DNA from: Actinomycetota bacterium
GTDB lineage: Bacteria; Actinomycetota; Acidimicrobiia; Acidimicrobiales; AC-14
Direction of reading: 5' to 3'
Assembly: GCA_020200615.1 (NCBI GenBank)
Contig: JAIVIH010000266.1
Location: 1 to 14,891, forward strand
Length of the DNA stretch: 14,891 nt
Shown here: positions 1 to 7,551 of the stretch, in pieces
How the letters are laid out: each line of letters begins with the position of its first letter
Position numbering within the stretch: the stretch's first letter is position 1
Made by a program: the position numbers and the translations under genes
The notes under the pieces: model-generated
Told to the model about the DNA's origin: nothing
The model's input: only the letters and a program-made list of their open reading frames with translations
The model's database searches: none

Positions 1-1
1 G

Positions 2-189
2 CGGCTGGTGCCGGCGAGGGTGCACGCGGGGAACGACAGCCGGGTCGAGCTGGTTGTCGCCAATCGCGGGTCCCGGACTTCGCCGGTTGTCACCATGCGG
101 GACTCGGTGGTACAGGTACGGGCCATCGGAGGCGGCACCCCCTCCCCTCCCCGGCAGGCCCGGTTCCACGTCGCACCCCTCGCCCCGGG
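2..189 (+). repeat. Diverged partial copy of the DUF58 gene (partner 586-773)
   Basis: Bases 2-189 align without gaps to 586-773 inside the intact DUF58 gene, with an offset of 584. I count 16 mismatches over 188 positions, about 91% identity. Read in the DUF58 frame the fragment encodes the same stretch, from VPARVHAGNDSRVEL through RQARFHVAPLAPG. Fifteen of the sixteen changes are synonymous; the exception turns Ile into Val in VELIVAN. The fragment has no start codon inside the window. It stops matching at about 190, where the sequence becomes the 3' part of a MoxR gene in a different frame. It is therefore a gene fragment, not a working gene. It could be an old tandem duplication or an assembly chimera with a related strain. 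Confidence 0.85.
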
Positions 190-398
190 CCGCCCTGGGC
201 CTTCTTCGGGCAGCGCGGGCGAGGGCCGCATCCGTGGGCCGGGAGTACGTCGTGCCCGACGACATCAAGTCCATCGCCGGGCCCGTCCTCGAGCACCGCC
301 TGGCCCTCTCCCCCGAGGCCCAGCTCCGGGGCGTGAGTCGCCACGACGTGCTGGCGGAGGTGCTGGCCACGGTCGCGGTTCCCACCCGATCGGCCTGA
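180..398 (+). pseudogene. MoxR-family AAA+ ATPase, C-terminal fragment
   Basis: The reading frame from 180 to the TGA at 396-398 encodes SPRAALGLLRAARARAAS followed by GREYVVPDDIKSIAGPVLEHRL. This is the typical C-terminal lid region of MoxR ATPases, where the R-A-x-L-x-L-L-x-A-A-R-A helix and the G-R-x-Y-V-x-P-D-D segment are family signatures. MoxR ATPases are AAA+ chaperone-like proteins commonly encoded just upstream of DUF58 genes. Here the stop lies 4 bases before the DUF58 start at 403, so the original order was moxR-DUF58-transglutaminase. The Walker A and B motifs are absent, because the sequence upstream of 180 is a misplaced DUF58 fragment in another frame. Only about 72 codons remain. 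The family call is firm; whether the truncation is real or comes from assembly is open. Confidence 0.8.
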
Positions 399-402
399 CT
401 GC

Positions 403-1695
403 GTGCCCGGTCCACTGACCCGCCGGGGGTGGGCACTGGTTTCGGGCTCCCTGGCCCTGGCCGCCCTGGGCCGCGTCTTGGGGGTGCTCGAGCTGTTCGT
501 CCTCGCCGCCGGCGGCCTCGGCCTGGTCGGCGTGGCCGTCGTCACCGTGCTGCTGCGCCGGCGGACGGAGCTGGAGGGCACGCGCCGGCTGGTGCCGGCG
601 AGGGTGCACGCCGGGAACGACAGCCGGGTCGAGTTGATCGTGGCCAACCGCGGGTCCCGCACCTCGCCCGTCGTCACCATGCGGGACTCGGTGGTGCAGG
701 TCCGGGCCATCGGAGGCGGTACCCCCTCCCCTCCCCGGCAGGCCCGGTTCCACGTGGCCCCCCTCGCACCGGGGCAGTCCAACCGGGCCGCCTACCGGTT
801 GGGGGCCGAACGCCGGGGGTTGTTCCGCGTCGGGCCCCTGGAGACCGTCATCGGCGAGCCCTTCGGCCTGGTGTCGACCACCACCCTCGCCGCCCCCGAG
901 ACCGAGCTCACCGTCTACCCCCGGGTCGACCTCGTGACTCCCCCGCCCATGACCACGGGCCACGATCCCCGCTCGGGGGGCGGCCACCCCACCTTCCTCG
1001 GCTCGGGCGACGAGTTCTACGGCCTGCGGGAGTACGAGGTGGGAGACGACCTGCGCCGGGTCCACTGGCCGTCGACCGCCCGCCAGGACGACCTGATGAT
1101 CCGCCAGCACGAGGTGCCGTGGCAGGGCCGGGCCACGGTGCTGCTCGACGTCCGGGCCGCCGTCCACACCGACGCCAGCCTCGAGGATGCCGTGTCCGCC
1201 GCCGCCAGCCTGGTCAACGCCAGCTGGAAGCGGGACAGCGAGGTCCGGCTCCTGACCACCGACGGCCTCGACTCAGGTTTCGGGAGCGGGCCCGCCCACC
1301 TATCGGCGGTGATGGAGCACCTGGCCGTGCTCGAGGCGGGCACGGGAAGGCTGGACTCCCTCGTGGGCTCGCTGCGCCAGAGAGCGACGGGGGCGCTGGT
1401 GCTGGTGACGACGGCCGCGGCCGAGAACGGGACCGACGGGAATCCTGGCTCCGTGCCCGAACGGAATGGCGGCTCGCTTCAGCGTCTGCTCGTCACCCGC
1501 GGTGGCTACGGCTGGGCCGCGGTGGTCCTGTTCGGCTCCGACGCGAGCGACCCCTCCGCGCCTTCTAGATCGCCCGCCGGCCTGACCGTCCCCGTCGAGC
1601 CCGGGAGGCCGTTCGCCGATGCCTGGAACTCGGCCCTCGTCGCCAGCCCGCTGGCGGGCGGGTCCCGTCCCGCCGCCGGCAAGGCCCGCTCGTGA
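403..1695 (+). CDS. DUF58 domain-containing protein
   Basis: This is a 430-residue protein with two N-terminal hydrophobic segments (about residues 11-28 and 30-51), then a soluble region. The DUF58 signature is clear at about residues 200-235: GDEFYGLREYEVGDDLRRV, then HWPSTARQDDLMIRQHE. The C-terminal part looks like a von Willebrand A-type fold (VLLDVRAAVHTD, then a later GALVLVTTAA strand), as is common for DUF58 proteins. The GTG start at 403 follows the moxR stop by 4 bases, which suggests translational coupling; no strong Shine-Dalgarno is visible. The TGA overlaps the GTG of the next gene as GTGA. DUF58 proteins work with MoxR ATPases and transglutaminase-like membrane proteins, but their exact biochemical role is not established. 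Length and motifs look complete. Confidence 0.93.
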   Translation: MPGPLTRRGWALVSGSLALAALGRVLGVLELFVLAAGGLGLVGVAVVTVLLRRRTELEGTRRLVPARVHAGNDSRVELIVANRGSRTSPVVTMRDSVVQVRAIGGGTPSPPRQARFHVAPLAPGQSNRAAYRLGAERRGLFRVGPLETVIGEPFGLVSTTTLAAPETELTVYPRVDLVTPPPMTTGHDPRSGGGHPTFLGSGDEFYGLREYEVGDDLRRVHWPSTARQDDLMIRQHEVPWQGRATVLLDVRAAVHTDASLEDAVSAAASLVNASWKRDSEVRLLTTDGLDSGFGSGPAHLSAVMEHLAVLEAGTGRLDSLVGSLRQRATGALVLVTTAAAENGTDGNPGSVPERNGGSLQRLLVTRGGYGWAAVVLFGSDASDPSAPSRSPAGLTVPVEPGRPFADAWNSALVASPLAGGSRPAAGKARS

Positions 1696-4079
1696 CGACC
1701 ACCTTCCGCCCGTCCCCCCCGGCCGGACGTCGACCCCCCGATTCGCGACCGGCGAGAGCCGGTGCGGGTGGACCCGCGGCCGGGCCGGGTCGGAGCCCGA
1801 CCTCGTCCGCGCTCATGACGGCGGGGACCGAACTGGCCCTGGTGGGCGTCACCACCGCCGCCGTCCTCGGGCTGGTCCGCCTCTTCTCCAACGGGTCCTT
1901 CCTCGTTCCCGCCCTGCTGGCCGTGGCTGCCAGCCACGCCATGGGCTGGGCGTGCCGGCGCCAGGGCATCGGTCCCCTCCTGTCGTCGCTTCTTTCCGGC
2001 GTCGGACTGGTCCTGGCCGTGGTGTGGCTGGTGGAGCCCCATACCACCACCTTCGGCATCCCCGGCGGAGGCACCTGGAACGCCATCAACGCCGACCTCC
2101 AGCAGGCCTGGGAGCGGTTCAGCGACGTCAAGGCCCCCGCCGAGCCCCTTCGGGGGTTCGTTCTGGTCGTGGTGGCCTCGGCCTGGGTGACGGCCGCCGC
2201 CGCCGACCTGTTCGCCTTCCGCATGCGGGCCCGGTTCGAGGCCATGGCGCCCGCCTTCACCCTCTTCGTCTTCGGTTCCATCCTCGGCGCCGACAAGCTG
2301 CGCCTTCCGGCCACGACCCTGTACCTGGCCGCCGTGCTGTCCTTCGTCCTCTGGAGCGAGGCGGCTCGGCGCTCGGGCACCAGATCGTGGTTCGCAGGGC
2401 GGGCCCGCGAAGGTGACGCCGCCCTCCTTCGCCAGGGGGCGACCATGGGCCTGGTGGCGCTGGCCGTGGCCCTGCTCCTCGGCCCCCACATCCCCGGTGC
2501 GTCGAGCTCGGGGCTGGTCAGCTGGAAGGACGGCAAGGAGGGCAGCTCCCGGTCCCGGGTCACGGTCAGCCCTCTGGTCGACATCCGGGGCCGGCTGGTG
2601 GACCAGTCCAACATCGACCTGTTCGCGGTGCGCAGCAACGCCCCCAGCTACTGGCGGCTCACGTCGCTCGAGCGCTTCGACGGGACCATCTGGTCTTCCC
2701 TCGGCACCTACCAGACCACCAGGGGGCCGTTGCCGGGCCGTCCCGGTGGCGAGACCCAGGTCATCACCCAGGAGTTCGACATCGGGCCCCTCGGGACGAT
2801 CTGGCTCCCGGCCGCCTTCCGCCCCGAACGGGTGAGCGGGGTCAAGGGCGCCCGGTTCGACCGGGACTCGGCCAGCCTCCTGGCCGACTCCTCCACCGCC
2901 GACGACCTCCGCTACTCGGTGGTGTCCGAACAGCCCCGGCTGAGCGAGGCCCAGCTGGCCGGCGCCTCGAGCGCGGTGCCGGCCGACGTCGCCCGGCGGT
3001 ACCTGAGCCTGCCCGAAGGGTTTCCGGCCGACGTGACAGCGGAGGCCCGGCGGCAGACGGCAGCGGCGGCCACCCCGTACGAAAAGGCCCGGGCCCTGCA
3101 GGACTGGTTCCGCCGGGAGTTCGAGTACGACCTCGACATTCCCGCCGGTCACGACGTCGACGCCATCGTCCGCTTCCTGGCCGTCCGCCGCGGCTACTGC
3201 GAGCAGTTCGCCGGGACCTACGCGGCCATGGCCCGCGCCATCGGCCTCCCCGCTCGGGTGGCGGTCGGTTTCATCCCGGGCACGGTCCAGGCTGACGGCC
3301 GCTACCTGGTCGCGGGACGGGACGCCCACGCCTGGCCCGAAGTCTACCTGGCCGGGTTCGGATGGGTGGCCTTCGAGCCCACGCCCGGGCGTTCCGCACC
3401 GGGGGCGGAGAGCTACACCGGCGTGCCTTCCGGAAACTCCCCCTCGCAGCCGGCGGCCACGACGCCCACGAGCGCGCCTCCGACCACGACGGGCGACGGT
3501 ACGGCCACCACCCGGCCCGAGCGCGAGGAGATCCCCGAACCGGAGCAGGCGCCGGCCACCAGCTCGGGGCTCAGCGGGTTGGCCCTGTTCGTGCTGGTGT
3601 TGGGTGGCTTGGTGGTGGCCGCCGCGGCTGCGATCCCCCTCGGCCGGCACTGGTTGACGCAGCGGCGTCGGGCCTCGGCGGCCACGCCCAGCGACAAGGT
3701 GCTCGTGGCCTGGGCCGAGGCCGAGGAAGCGCTGGCCATGGCCGGCCACGCCCGCCGGCGCTCGGAGACGGCCACCGAGTTCGCCGCTCGAGCGGCCTCC
3801 GCCGTGGGTGAGGCCGGCGACGACCTGAACCGGCTGGCCGGAACCACGACCGCGGCCGGCTTCGACCCGGAAGGGGTCCCCCTGGAGGTGGTCACGCCGT
3901 CCCAGGAGGCCGCCGCCGCGGTGGAGGGGTCCCTCCGGACTCAGGCCGGCCCCTGGCGCCGGCTGCGGTGGGCGCTCGATCCTCGACCGCTGGTGTCGGC
4001 CGCCCAACGCCACCGTCACACCCAGCGCGCGCACACCGAGCACGCGCACACCGGGCAGGCGGCCGCCGGAAGGGCGTAG
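1692..4079 (+). CDS. TgpA-like transmembrane transglutaminase-family protein
   Basis: This 795-residue protein has the TgpA layout. The basic N terminus is followed by about six or seven transmembrane helices between residues 45 and 265. An extracytoplasmic region with a transglutaminase-like core follows, then a Thr/Pro-rich linker (about 585-615), another helix (about 627-650) and a cytoplasmic DUF4129-like segment (about 667-745). The core shows Cys503 in RRGYCEQFAGTYAAMARA, His546 in DAHAWPEVYL and Glu562 in WVAFEPTPG. Glu replaces the third-position Asp of classical transglutaminases, which I believe is common in actinobacterial members. The GTG start overlaps the DUF58 stop by 4 bases, so the two are translationally coupled. 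The role is probably envelope-associated peptide cleavage or cross-linking, but the substrate is unknown. The last 20 residues are histidine-rich. Confidence 0.93.
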   Translation: MTTTFRPSPPAGRRPPDSRPARAGAGGPAAGPGRSPTSSALMTAGTELALVGVTTAAVLGLVRLFSNGSFLVPALLAVAASHAMGWACRRQGIGPLLSSLLSGVGLVLAVVWLVEPHTTTFGIPGGGTWNAINADLQQAWERFSDVKAPAEPLRGFVLVVVASAWVTAAAADLFAFRMRARFEAMAPAFTLFVFGSILGADKLRLPATTLYLAAVLSFVLWSEAARRSGTRSWFAGRAREGDAALLRQGATMGLVALAVALLLGPHIPGASSSGLVSWKDGKEGSSRSRVTVSPLVDIRGRLVDQSNIDLFAVRSNAPSYWRLTSLERFDGTIWSSLGTYQTTRGPLPGRPGGETQVITQEFDIGPLGTIWLPAAFRPERVSGVKGARFDRDSASLLADSSTADDLRYSVVSEQPRLSEAQLAGASSAVPADVARRYLSLPEGFPADVTAEARRQTAAAATPYEKARALQDWFRREFEYDLDIPAGHDVDAIVRFLAVRRGYCEQFAGTYAAMARAIGLPARVAVGFIPGTVQADGRYLVAGRDAHAWPEVYLAGFGWVAFEPTPGRSAPGAESYTGVPSGNSPSQPAATTPTSAPPTTTGDGTATTRPEREEIPEPEQAPATSSGLSGLALFVLVLGGLVVAAAAAIPLGRHWLTQRRRASAATPSDKVLVAWAEAEEALAMAGHARRRSETATEFAARAASAVGEAGDDLNRLAGTTTAAGFDPEGVPLEVVTPSQEAAAAVEGSLRTQAGPWRRLRWALDPRPLVSAAQRHRHTQRAHTEHAHTGQAAAGRA

Positions 4080-4085
4080 GACCGG

Positions 4086-4460
4086 CTACTCCTCTTTGCG
4101 GAACCGCTTGCGCAGACGCTTGCCGGTTTCGCCCCAGGCCTCACGCAGATTGGCGGCCTTGGCGCTTCCGGCCACCTGCTTCCAGCCCGCCCGGCCGAGC
4201 TTGCGCAGGTTCCGCTCGAAGACGAAGGCGCAGGCCAGCATGACCAGGAAGCCGGCGAAACCGAGGATCAGGGAGTAGGCAAACGAGGCCACCAGCAGGG
4301 CGAACCCACAGAAGAAGCCGAACGCGGCCCACTTGAGATTGCGCCCGGCGTGGCTGTACACGGTGGTCTTCGCCACTTCGCGCGCGAACGCAGGGTCGCT
4401 CTCGTAGAACTGCTGCTCGATTTGGTGGAGGATGCGCTGCTCGTCCTCGGAAAGCGGCAC
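4086..4460 (-). CDS. DUF3040 domain-containing membrane protein
   Basis: The product is a small actinobacterial membrane protein. It begins PLSEDEQRILHQIEQQFYES, the hallmark N terminus of DUF3040 proteins, and has two adjacent transmembrane helices at about residues 42-61 and 63-81. The C-terminal tail is strongly basic and ends KRLRKRFRKEE. I chose the GTG at 4460 because it gives the family-typical M-P-L-S-E start and has GAGAGG six bases upstream. A GTG at 4487 would add nine residues but has no visible ribosome binding site. In many actinobacteria DUF3040 genes sit beside dinB and the mraZ/mraW division genes, and dinB lies directly upstream here. The function is unknown. The gene converges on the transglutaminase gene with 6 bases between stops. 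Confidence 0.88.
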   Translation of the reverse strand: MPLSEDEQRILHQIEQQFYESDPAFAREVAKTTVYSHAGRNLKWAAFGFFCGFALLVASFAYSLILGFAGFLVMLACAFVFERNLRKLGRAGWKQVAGSAKAANLREAWGETGKRLRKRFRKEE

Positions 4461-4484
4461 GCCTAACCTCTCAACGTCCCGGTC

Positions 4485-4585
4485 CACAACTGGTGGTAAG
4501 TCATCTTCGCACAGCCCGCAAACCTCAACAACGCGGCTCGCCCTAAGCGTATCCCCCGTTCCTTACCCTCAGGAACCCAGTTGTG
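4485..4585. repeat. Nested inverted repeat between dinB and the DUF3040 gene
   Basis: CACAACTGG at 4485-4493 is exactly complementary to CCAGTTGTG at 4577-4585. Just inside it, GGTAAG at 4495-4500 is complementary to CTTACC at 4562-4567. The pairs nest correctly around a loop of about 61 bases, so the minus-strand dinB-DUF3040 transcript could form a long-range stem covering the dinB stop region. The upstream DUF3040 GTG (4487) lies in one arm; the preferred start at 4460 lies outside. I see no clear promoter in the gap. The pairing is seen directly; any function is inference. Confidence 0.4.
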
Positions 4586-5848
4586 ACCCCTCGTCCGACG
4601 GCACCGACGGTCCCCACTGCTGGTCGCCCGGTCGGCGCAGGCGCAGGCCCCGAGCCTCGTCCAGAAGGGTGGCCGGTCCCACTGCCCCGTCACCGAACCG
4701 CCGGCGCACCTCGTCGACCGCCGACTCCAGGTCCTCCCACTCGCTGACGGTCAGCGTGGGCTGCTCGCTCCGCTCCCGCGTGGGCCGGACGACCAGGTTC
4801 GACGCGCTCACGCCGAGCAGGCGCACGCCGGGGGACGCGTCGATCCCCGCCAGCAGGGCGTTCGCCACCGCGGCCACGTCGTGCCCGGTGGCGACGGGAT
4901 CAGCGACGGTTCGTGACCGGGTGATGGTGCGGAAGTCGCCGAAGCGCACCTTGAGGGTGATCGTCCTCCCCGCCCACTCGCCGGCCCGCAGCCGGGCGGC
5001 CACTGCGTCCGAGAGCCGGACGACCTCCCGTTGCAACGTCTCCCGGTCGTGGTGGTCGCTGGCGTATGTCTCCTCGTGGCCGATGGAGCGGGGGGCACGC
5101 TCGGGCACGACCGGCCGCTCGTCCCTCCCCCAGGCAAGTTCGTGCAGGTGGCGCCCGAGGGCCTGCCCCAGGGCCCCCACCAGGGTCTCGAGCGGGAGCG
5201 CGGCCAGATCGCCGACGGTTTGGACGCCGAAGCGGTCCAGCCTGCGCCTCGTGGCCGGTCCCACGCCCCAGAGCGCCGACACCGGATGCGGGTGGAGGAA
5301 CGCCAGCTCCCCGCCCCGCTCCACCACCTTCACGCCCAGCCCGGCGTCCCCCACTTCCTGAGAGACCGAACCCGGGTCCGGCGTCCGGGGCTTGGCCGCC
5401 TCCGAGGCCAGCTTGGCCAGCAGCTTGTTGGGCGCCACTCCCACCGACGCCCACAGGCCCAGCTCGTCGCGGATCTTCCTCCGGAGGGCGGCGGCGATGG
5501 TGGGGCCGTCACCCAGCAGCCGCCGGGCGCCGCTCACGTCGAGGAAGGCCTCGTCCAGGGCGATGCCCTCGACCAGGGGGGTTACCGTGCGGAAGATGAC
5601 GTGCAGGCGGCGGCTGTAGTCGGCGTAGAGCTGGTGGCGGCCAGGCAGGAAGACGGCATGGGGGCACAGCCGTCGGGCTCGGGCCGAGGGCATGGCCGAG
5701 TGCACGCCGTAGGCCCGGGCCTCGTACGACGCGGCCGCCACCACTCCCCGCCCGCCCGTCCCGCCAGGCTGGGATCGCACAGCACCTCCACCGCCGCGTA
5801 GAAGGCGTCGAGGTCGACGTGAAGGATGCTCGGCGCCCCCTGCGGCAC
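4569..5848 (-). pseudogene. dinB: DNA polymerase IV (Y-family), frameshifted
   Basis: DinB is a translesion DNA polymerase. The start is in one frame: VPQGAPSILHVDLDAFYAAV, carrying the metal-binding Asp of the DLDAFY motif. The rest is in another frame, from GGTGGRGVVAAASYEARAYG onward. The second frame carries SAMPSARARRLCPHAVFL, the catalytic DEAFLDVSGARRL motif, the SVGVAPNKLLAKLASEAAKP segment, the helix-hairpin region around ALWGVGPATRRRLDRFGV, and the little-finger domain. The frame changes at about 5755-5766, where family members have a stretch like LAGRPVVVGGTGG. About 22 bases appear deleted between two GGCGGG copies. The GTG at 5848 is the likely start; an in-frame ATG lies at 5878. 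Without the deletion the gene would be full length. It may be a true pseudogene or a sequence error. No classical clamp-binding QLSLF tail is obvious. Confidence 0.85.
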
Positions 5849-5876
5849 CGGCCAAGTGTGCCAGCATGCGAGGCCC

Positions 5877-6377
5877 ATGCACCGGAACGTGCGCCAGGTC
5901 GTGGAAGCGGGCAAGGCCTTGGGGGTAGACGTACACGCCCGGGAGTTCGCCCAGGGCACGCGCACGGCGGCCGACGCGGCCGAAGCCATCGGCGTGGACC
6001 TCGGCCAGATCGTCAAGTCCCTGGTCTTCGGGGTGGGGGCCCCGTACGCGGAAGGGGCCGCCGCCCTGAGGGAGGTGGTCGTGGCCCTGGTGAGTGGCGA
6101 GAACCTGCTGGACGAGGACAAGCTGGCCCGAGCGGCCGGTGCCGAAAAGGCATGGCGGGAGGACGCGGATACGGTTAGGGAGACCACGGGATTTCCCGTC
6201 GGTGGGGTTCCCCCGTTCGGGCACCGGGAGCCGCTTCGCGTTTTCGTCGACCAAGACCTGCTTGACTACGAGGAGTTATGGGCCGCAGCCGGAACACCGC
6301 ACGTCAACTTCGCAATCAGCCCGACCGCCCTCCTGAGGGCGACCGGGGGGAAGGTGTGCAGCCTCGCACGCCGGTGA
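5877..6377 (+). CDS. YbaK/EbsC family aminoacyl-tRNA deacylase
   Basis: This 166-residue protein belongs to the YbaK/ProX editing family, which hydrolyses mischarged aminoacyl-tRNAs such as Cys-tRNA(Pro) in trans. The family lysine is visible in GQIVKSLVFGVG (about residues 43-54). The conserved glycine-rich loop GFPVGGVPPFGHREPLRVFV lies at about 104-123, followed by FAISPTALLRATGGKVCSLA at the C terminus. Length is normal. The ATG at 5877 gives the family-like start MHRNVRQVVEAG and has GCGAGG just upstream; a GTG or ATG further upstream would run into the divergent dinB gene, whose start is about 28 bases away. The next gene starts with a GTG that overlaps this stop, so the two are probably translated together. 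Which amino acid it edits cannot be read from sequence. Confidence 0.9.
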   Translation: MHRNVRQVVEAGKALGVDVHAREFAQGTRTAADAAEAIGVDLGQIVKSLVFGVGAPYAEGAAALREVVVALVSGENLLDEDKLARAAGAEKAWREDADTVRETTGFPVGGVPPFGHREPLRVFVDQDLLDYEELWAAAGTPHVNFAISPTALLRATGGKVCSLARR

Positions 6378-6853
6378 ACCACGCCCCGGGCACGGTGCCG
6401 TCGTGGTGGACGATGAGCTACCCGCAGGTCTCGTCGGTGGCCGACGCCACCGCCCATCTGGACCGCCTCGGTGGCAGCATGTCCCGAGCCCAGGTGGACT
6501 CCAAGTGGGTGCTCTCCACCGGGGATCAGGCGCTCTTCGAGGCCGAAACGCAGCAGGAGCTGGACGGCTTCGTCCTCGGGTTCACCCTGTCCCAACTGAT
6601 CGCCGCCCGCTTCGGGCCCATCGGGTCAACTCCCCCTGCCGCCGCCTCGGCCGCGCCGATCACCACCAGCGACACGGCCGCAGCCCAGAGCGAGGTCATC
6701 GACGGTGACGTCCTCCTGGAGGACATCGTCGAGGGCGAGATCGTCGAGGGAGAAGTGATCGAAGTGGTCGAGGGCGAGCCCGTCGACGGCGAGCTCAGCG
6801 AGTCGCCGGCCGCCCCCGACGCAGAAGACGATCCCGAAGCCCCCACCAGCTAA
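6374..6853 (+). CDS. Hypothetical protein with repetitive acidic C-terminal tail
   Basis: This gene encodes a protein of 159 residues that I do not recognise. The N-terminal half (about residues 14-85) looks globular: MSYPQVSSVADATAHLDRLG, then SRAQVDSKWVLSTGDQALFE and a hydrophobic helix DGFVLGFTLSQLIAARF. An Ala/Thr/Pro linker follows. The tail is very acidic and repetitive, with VEGE or near variants recurring (EDIVEGEIVEGEVIEVVEGE), and ends DAEDDPEAPTS. No signal peptide or membrane helix is evident. The GTG start at 6374 overlaps the deacylase stop by four bases, arguing for co-translation; an ATG at 6413 is an alternative. The last 59 bases overlap the tail of the convergent mannosyltransferase gene. 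The acidic tail could mediate binding to a basic partner, but that is a guess. Confidence 0.7.
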   Translation: MNHAPGTVPSWWTMSYPQVSSVADATAHLDRLGGSMSRAQVDSKWVLSTGDQALFEAETQQELDGFVLGFTLSQLIAARFGPIGSTPPAAASAAPITTSDTAAAQSEVIDGDVLLEDIVEGEIVEGEVIEVVEGEPVDGELSESPAAPDAEDDPEAPTS

Positions 6854-7535
6854 CCAGGGCCACCGCTTCGGCGACGATCCGGAGCGACATCTTCGAGTTG
6901 CCCCGCTCCCGGTCCCGGAACTCGATGGGGCGCTCGGCGATCTGCCCACCCATGCTGGCCACCCGGTAGGCCATCTCGATCTGGAAGCCGTAGCCGTCGG
7001 CCCGCACCTGGTCGAGGCCGATGGTACGGAGGGCGTGGGCGGCGTAGGCCCGGAAGCCCGAGGTGGAGTCCTGGACGTCCAGGCGGAGCATGAACGAGGC
7101 GTAACGGTTCCCCCACCGCGAGAGGGCCCGCCGGTGGATGGGCCAGTGGGGAATGGAGCCACCGGGCACGTAGCGGGACCCGATGGCCAGGTCGGCGCCC
7201 TCGCTCACCGCCCGCAGGAGGTCGGGAAGGGCGGCCGGATCGTGGGAGAGGTCGCTGTCCATCTCCACCAGGACGTCGTAACCCAGGGCCAGTCCCTCCC
7301 GGAACCCGTGCCGGTAGGCGCTGCCGAGGCCCGACTTGGCCGGCCTCACGGTCACGTCCACCCCGCCCAGCTCGTGACCTGCGGCCTTGGCCACGTCGGC
7401 CGTGCCGTCGGGGCTCGAGTCGTCCACCACCAGGACGTCGGCCGCCGGCACCGCGGCCCGCAGCCGGCGGAGGACCTCAGCGATGTTGTCCGCCTCTTCG
7501 TAGGTGGGCAGCACCACCAGTGTTCGCACGGCCAC
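6795..7535 (-). CDS. Polyprenol monophosphomannose synthase (GT2 family)
   Basis: This 246-residue GT-A fold glycosyltransferase resembles dolichol/polyprenol-phosphate mannose synthases, which transfer mannose from GDP-mannose to a lipid phosphate on the cytoplasmic face of the membrane. Motifs are in order: LVVLPTYEEADNI (6-18), VLVVDDSSPDGTAD (34-47), the DXD-type metal site in VEMDSDLSHDP (90-100), IGSRYVPGGSIPHW (about 117-130) and QDSTSGFRAYAAHAL (about 151-165). There is no C-terminal membrane domain, so it matches the short single-domain form and would need polyprenol presented by the membrane or a partner. In actinobacteria the product feeds lipoglycan synthesis and protein O-mannosylation. 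The GTG at 7535 gives the natural N terminus. Its 3' end overlaps the preceding convergent gene by 59 bases. Confidence 0.9.
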   Translation of the reverse strand: MAVRTLVVLPTYEEADNIAEVLRRLRAAVPAADVLVVDDSSPDGTADVAKAAGHELGGVDVTVRPAKSGLGSAYRHGFREGLALGYDVLVEMDSDLSHDPAALPDLLRAVSEGADLAIGSRYVPGGSIPHWPIHRRALSRWGNRYASFMLRLDVQDSTSGFRAYAAHALRTIGLDQVRADGYGFQIEMAYRVASMGGQIAERPIEFRDRERGNSKMSLRIVAEAVALVSWWGLRDRLLRRGRPATR

Positions 7536-7551
7536 AGCCTACGATCTCCCC

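Noticed and set aside
1506..4049. Very long minus-strand open frame (847 codons) opposite the DUF58 and transglutaminase genes
   Set aside because: It is antisense to two well-supported genes. Its protein is Gly/Arg/Pro-rich low complexity without domains, as expected for a shadow frame in GC-rich DNA.
403..4079. New defence or toxin system built on MoxR/DUF58/transglutaminase
   Set aside because: The order and motifs match the common three-gene housekeeping-type module found throughout bacteria; no effector or phage-related gene is nearby.
5849..6254. Upstream extension of the frame carrying the C-terminal part of DinB
   Set aside because: It is antisense to the YbaK-family gene. The real DinB start lies in another frame at 5848.
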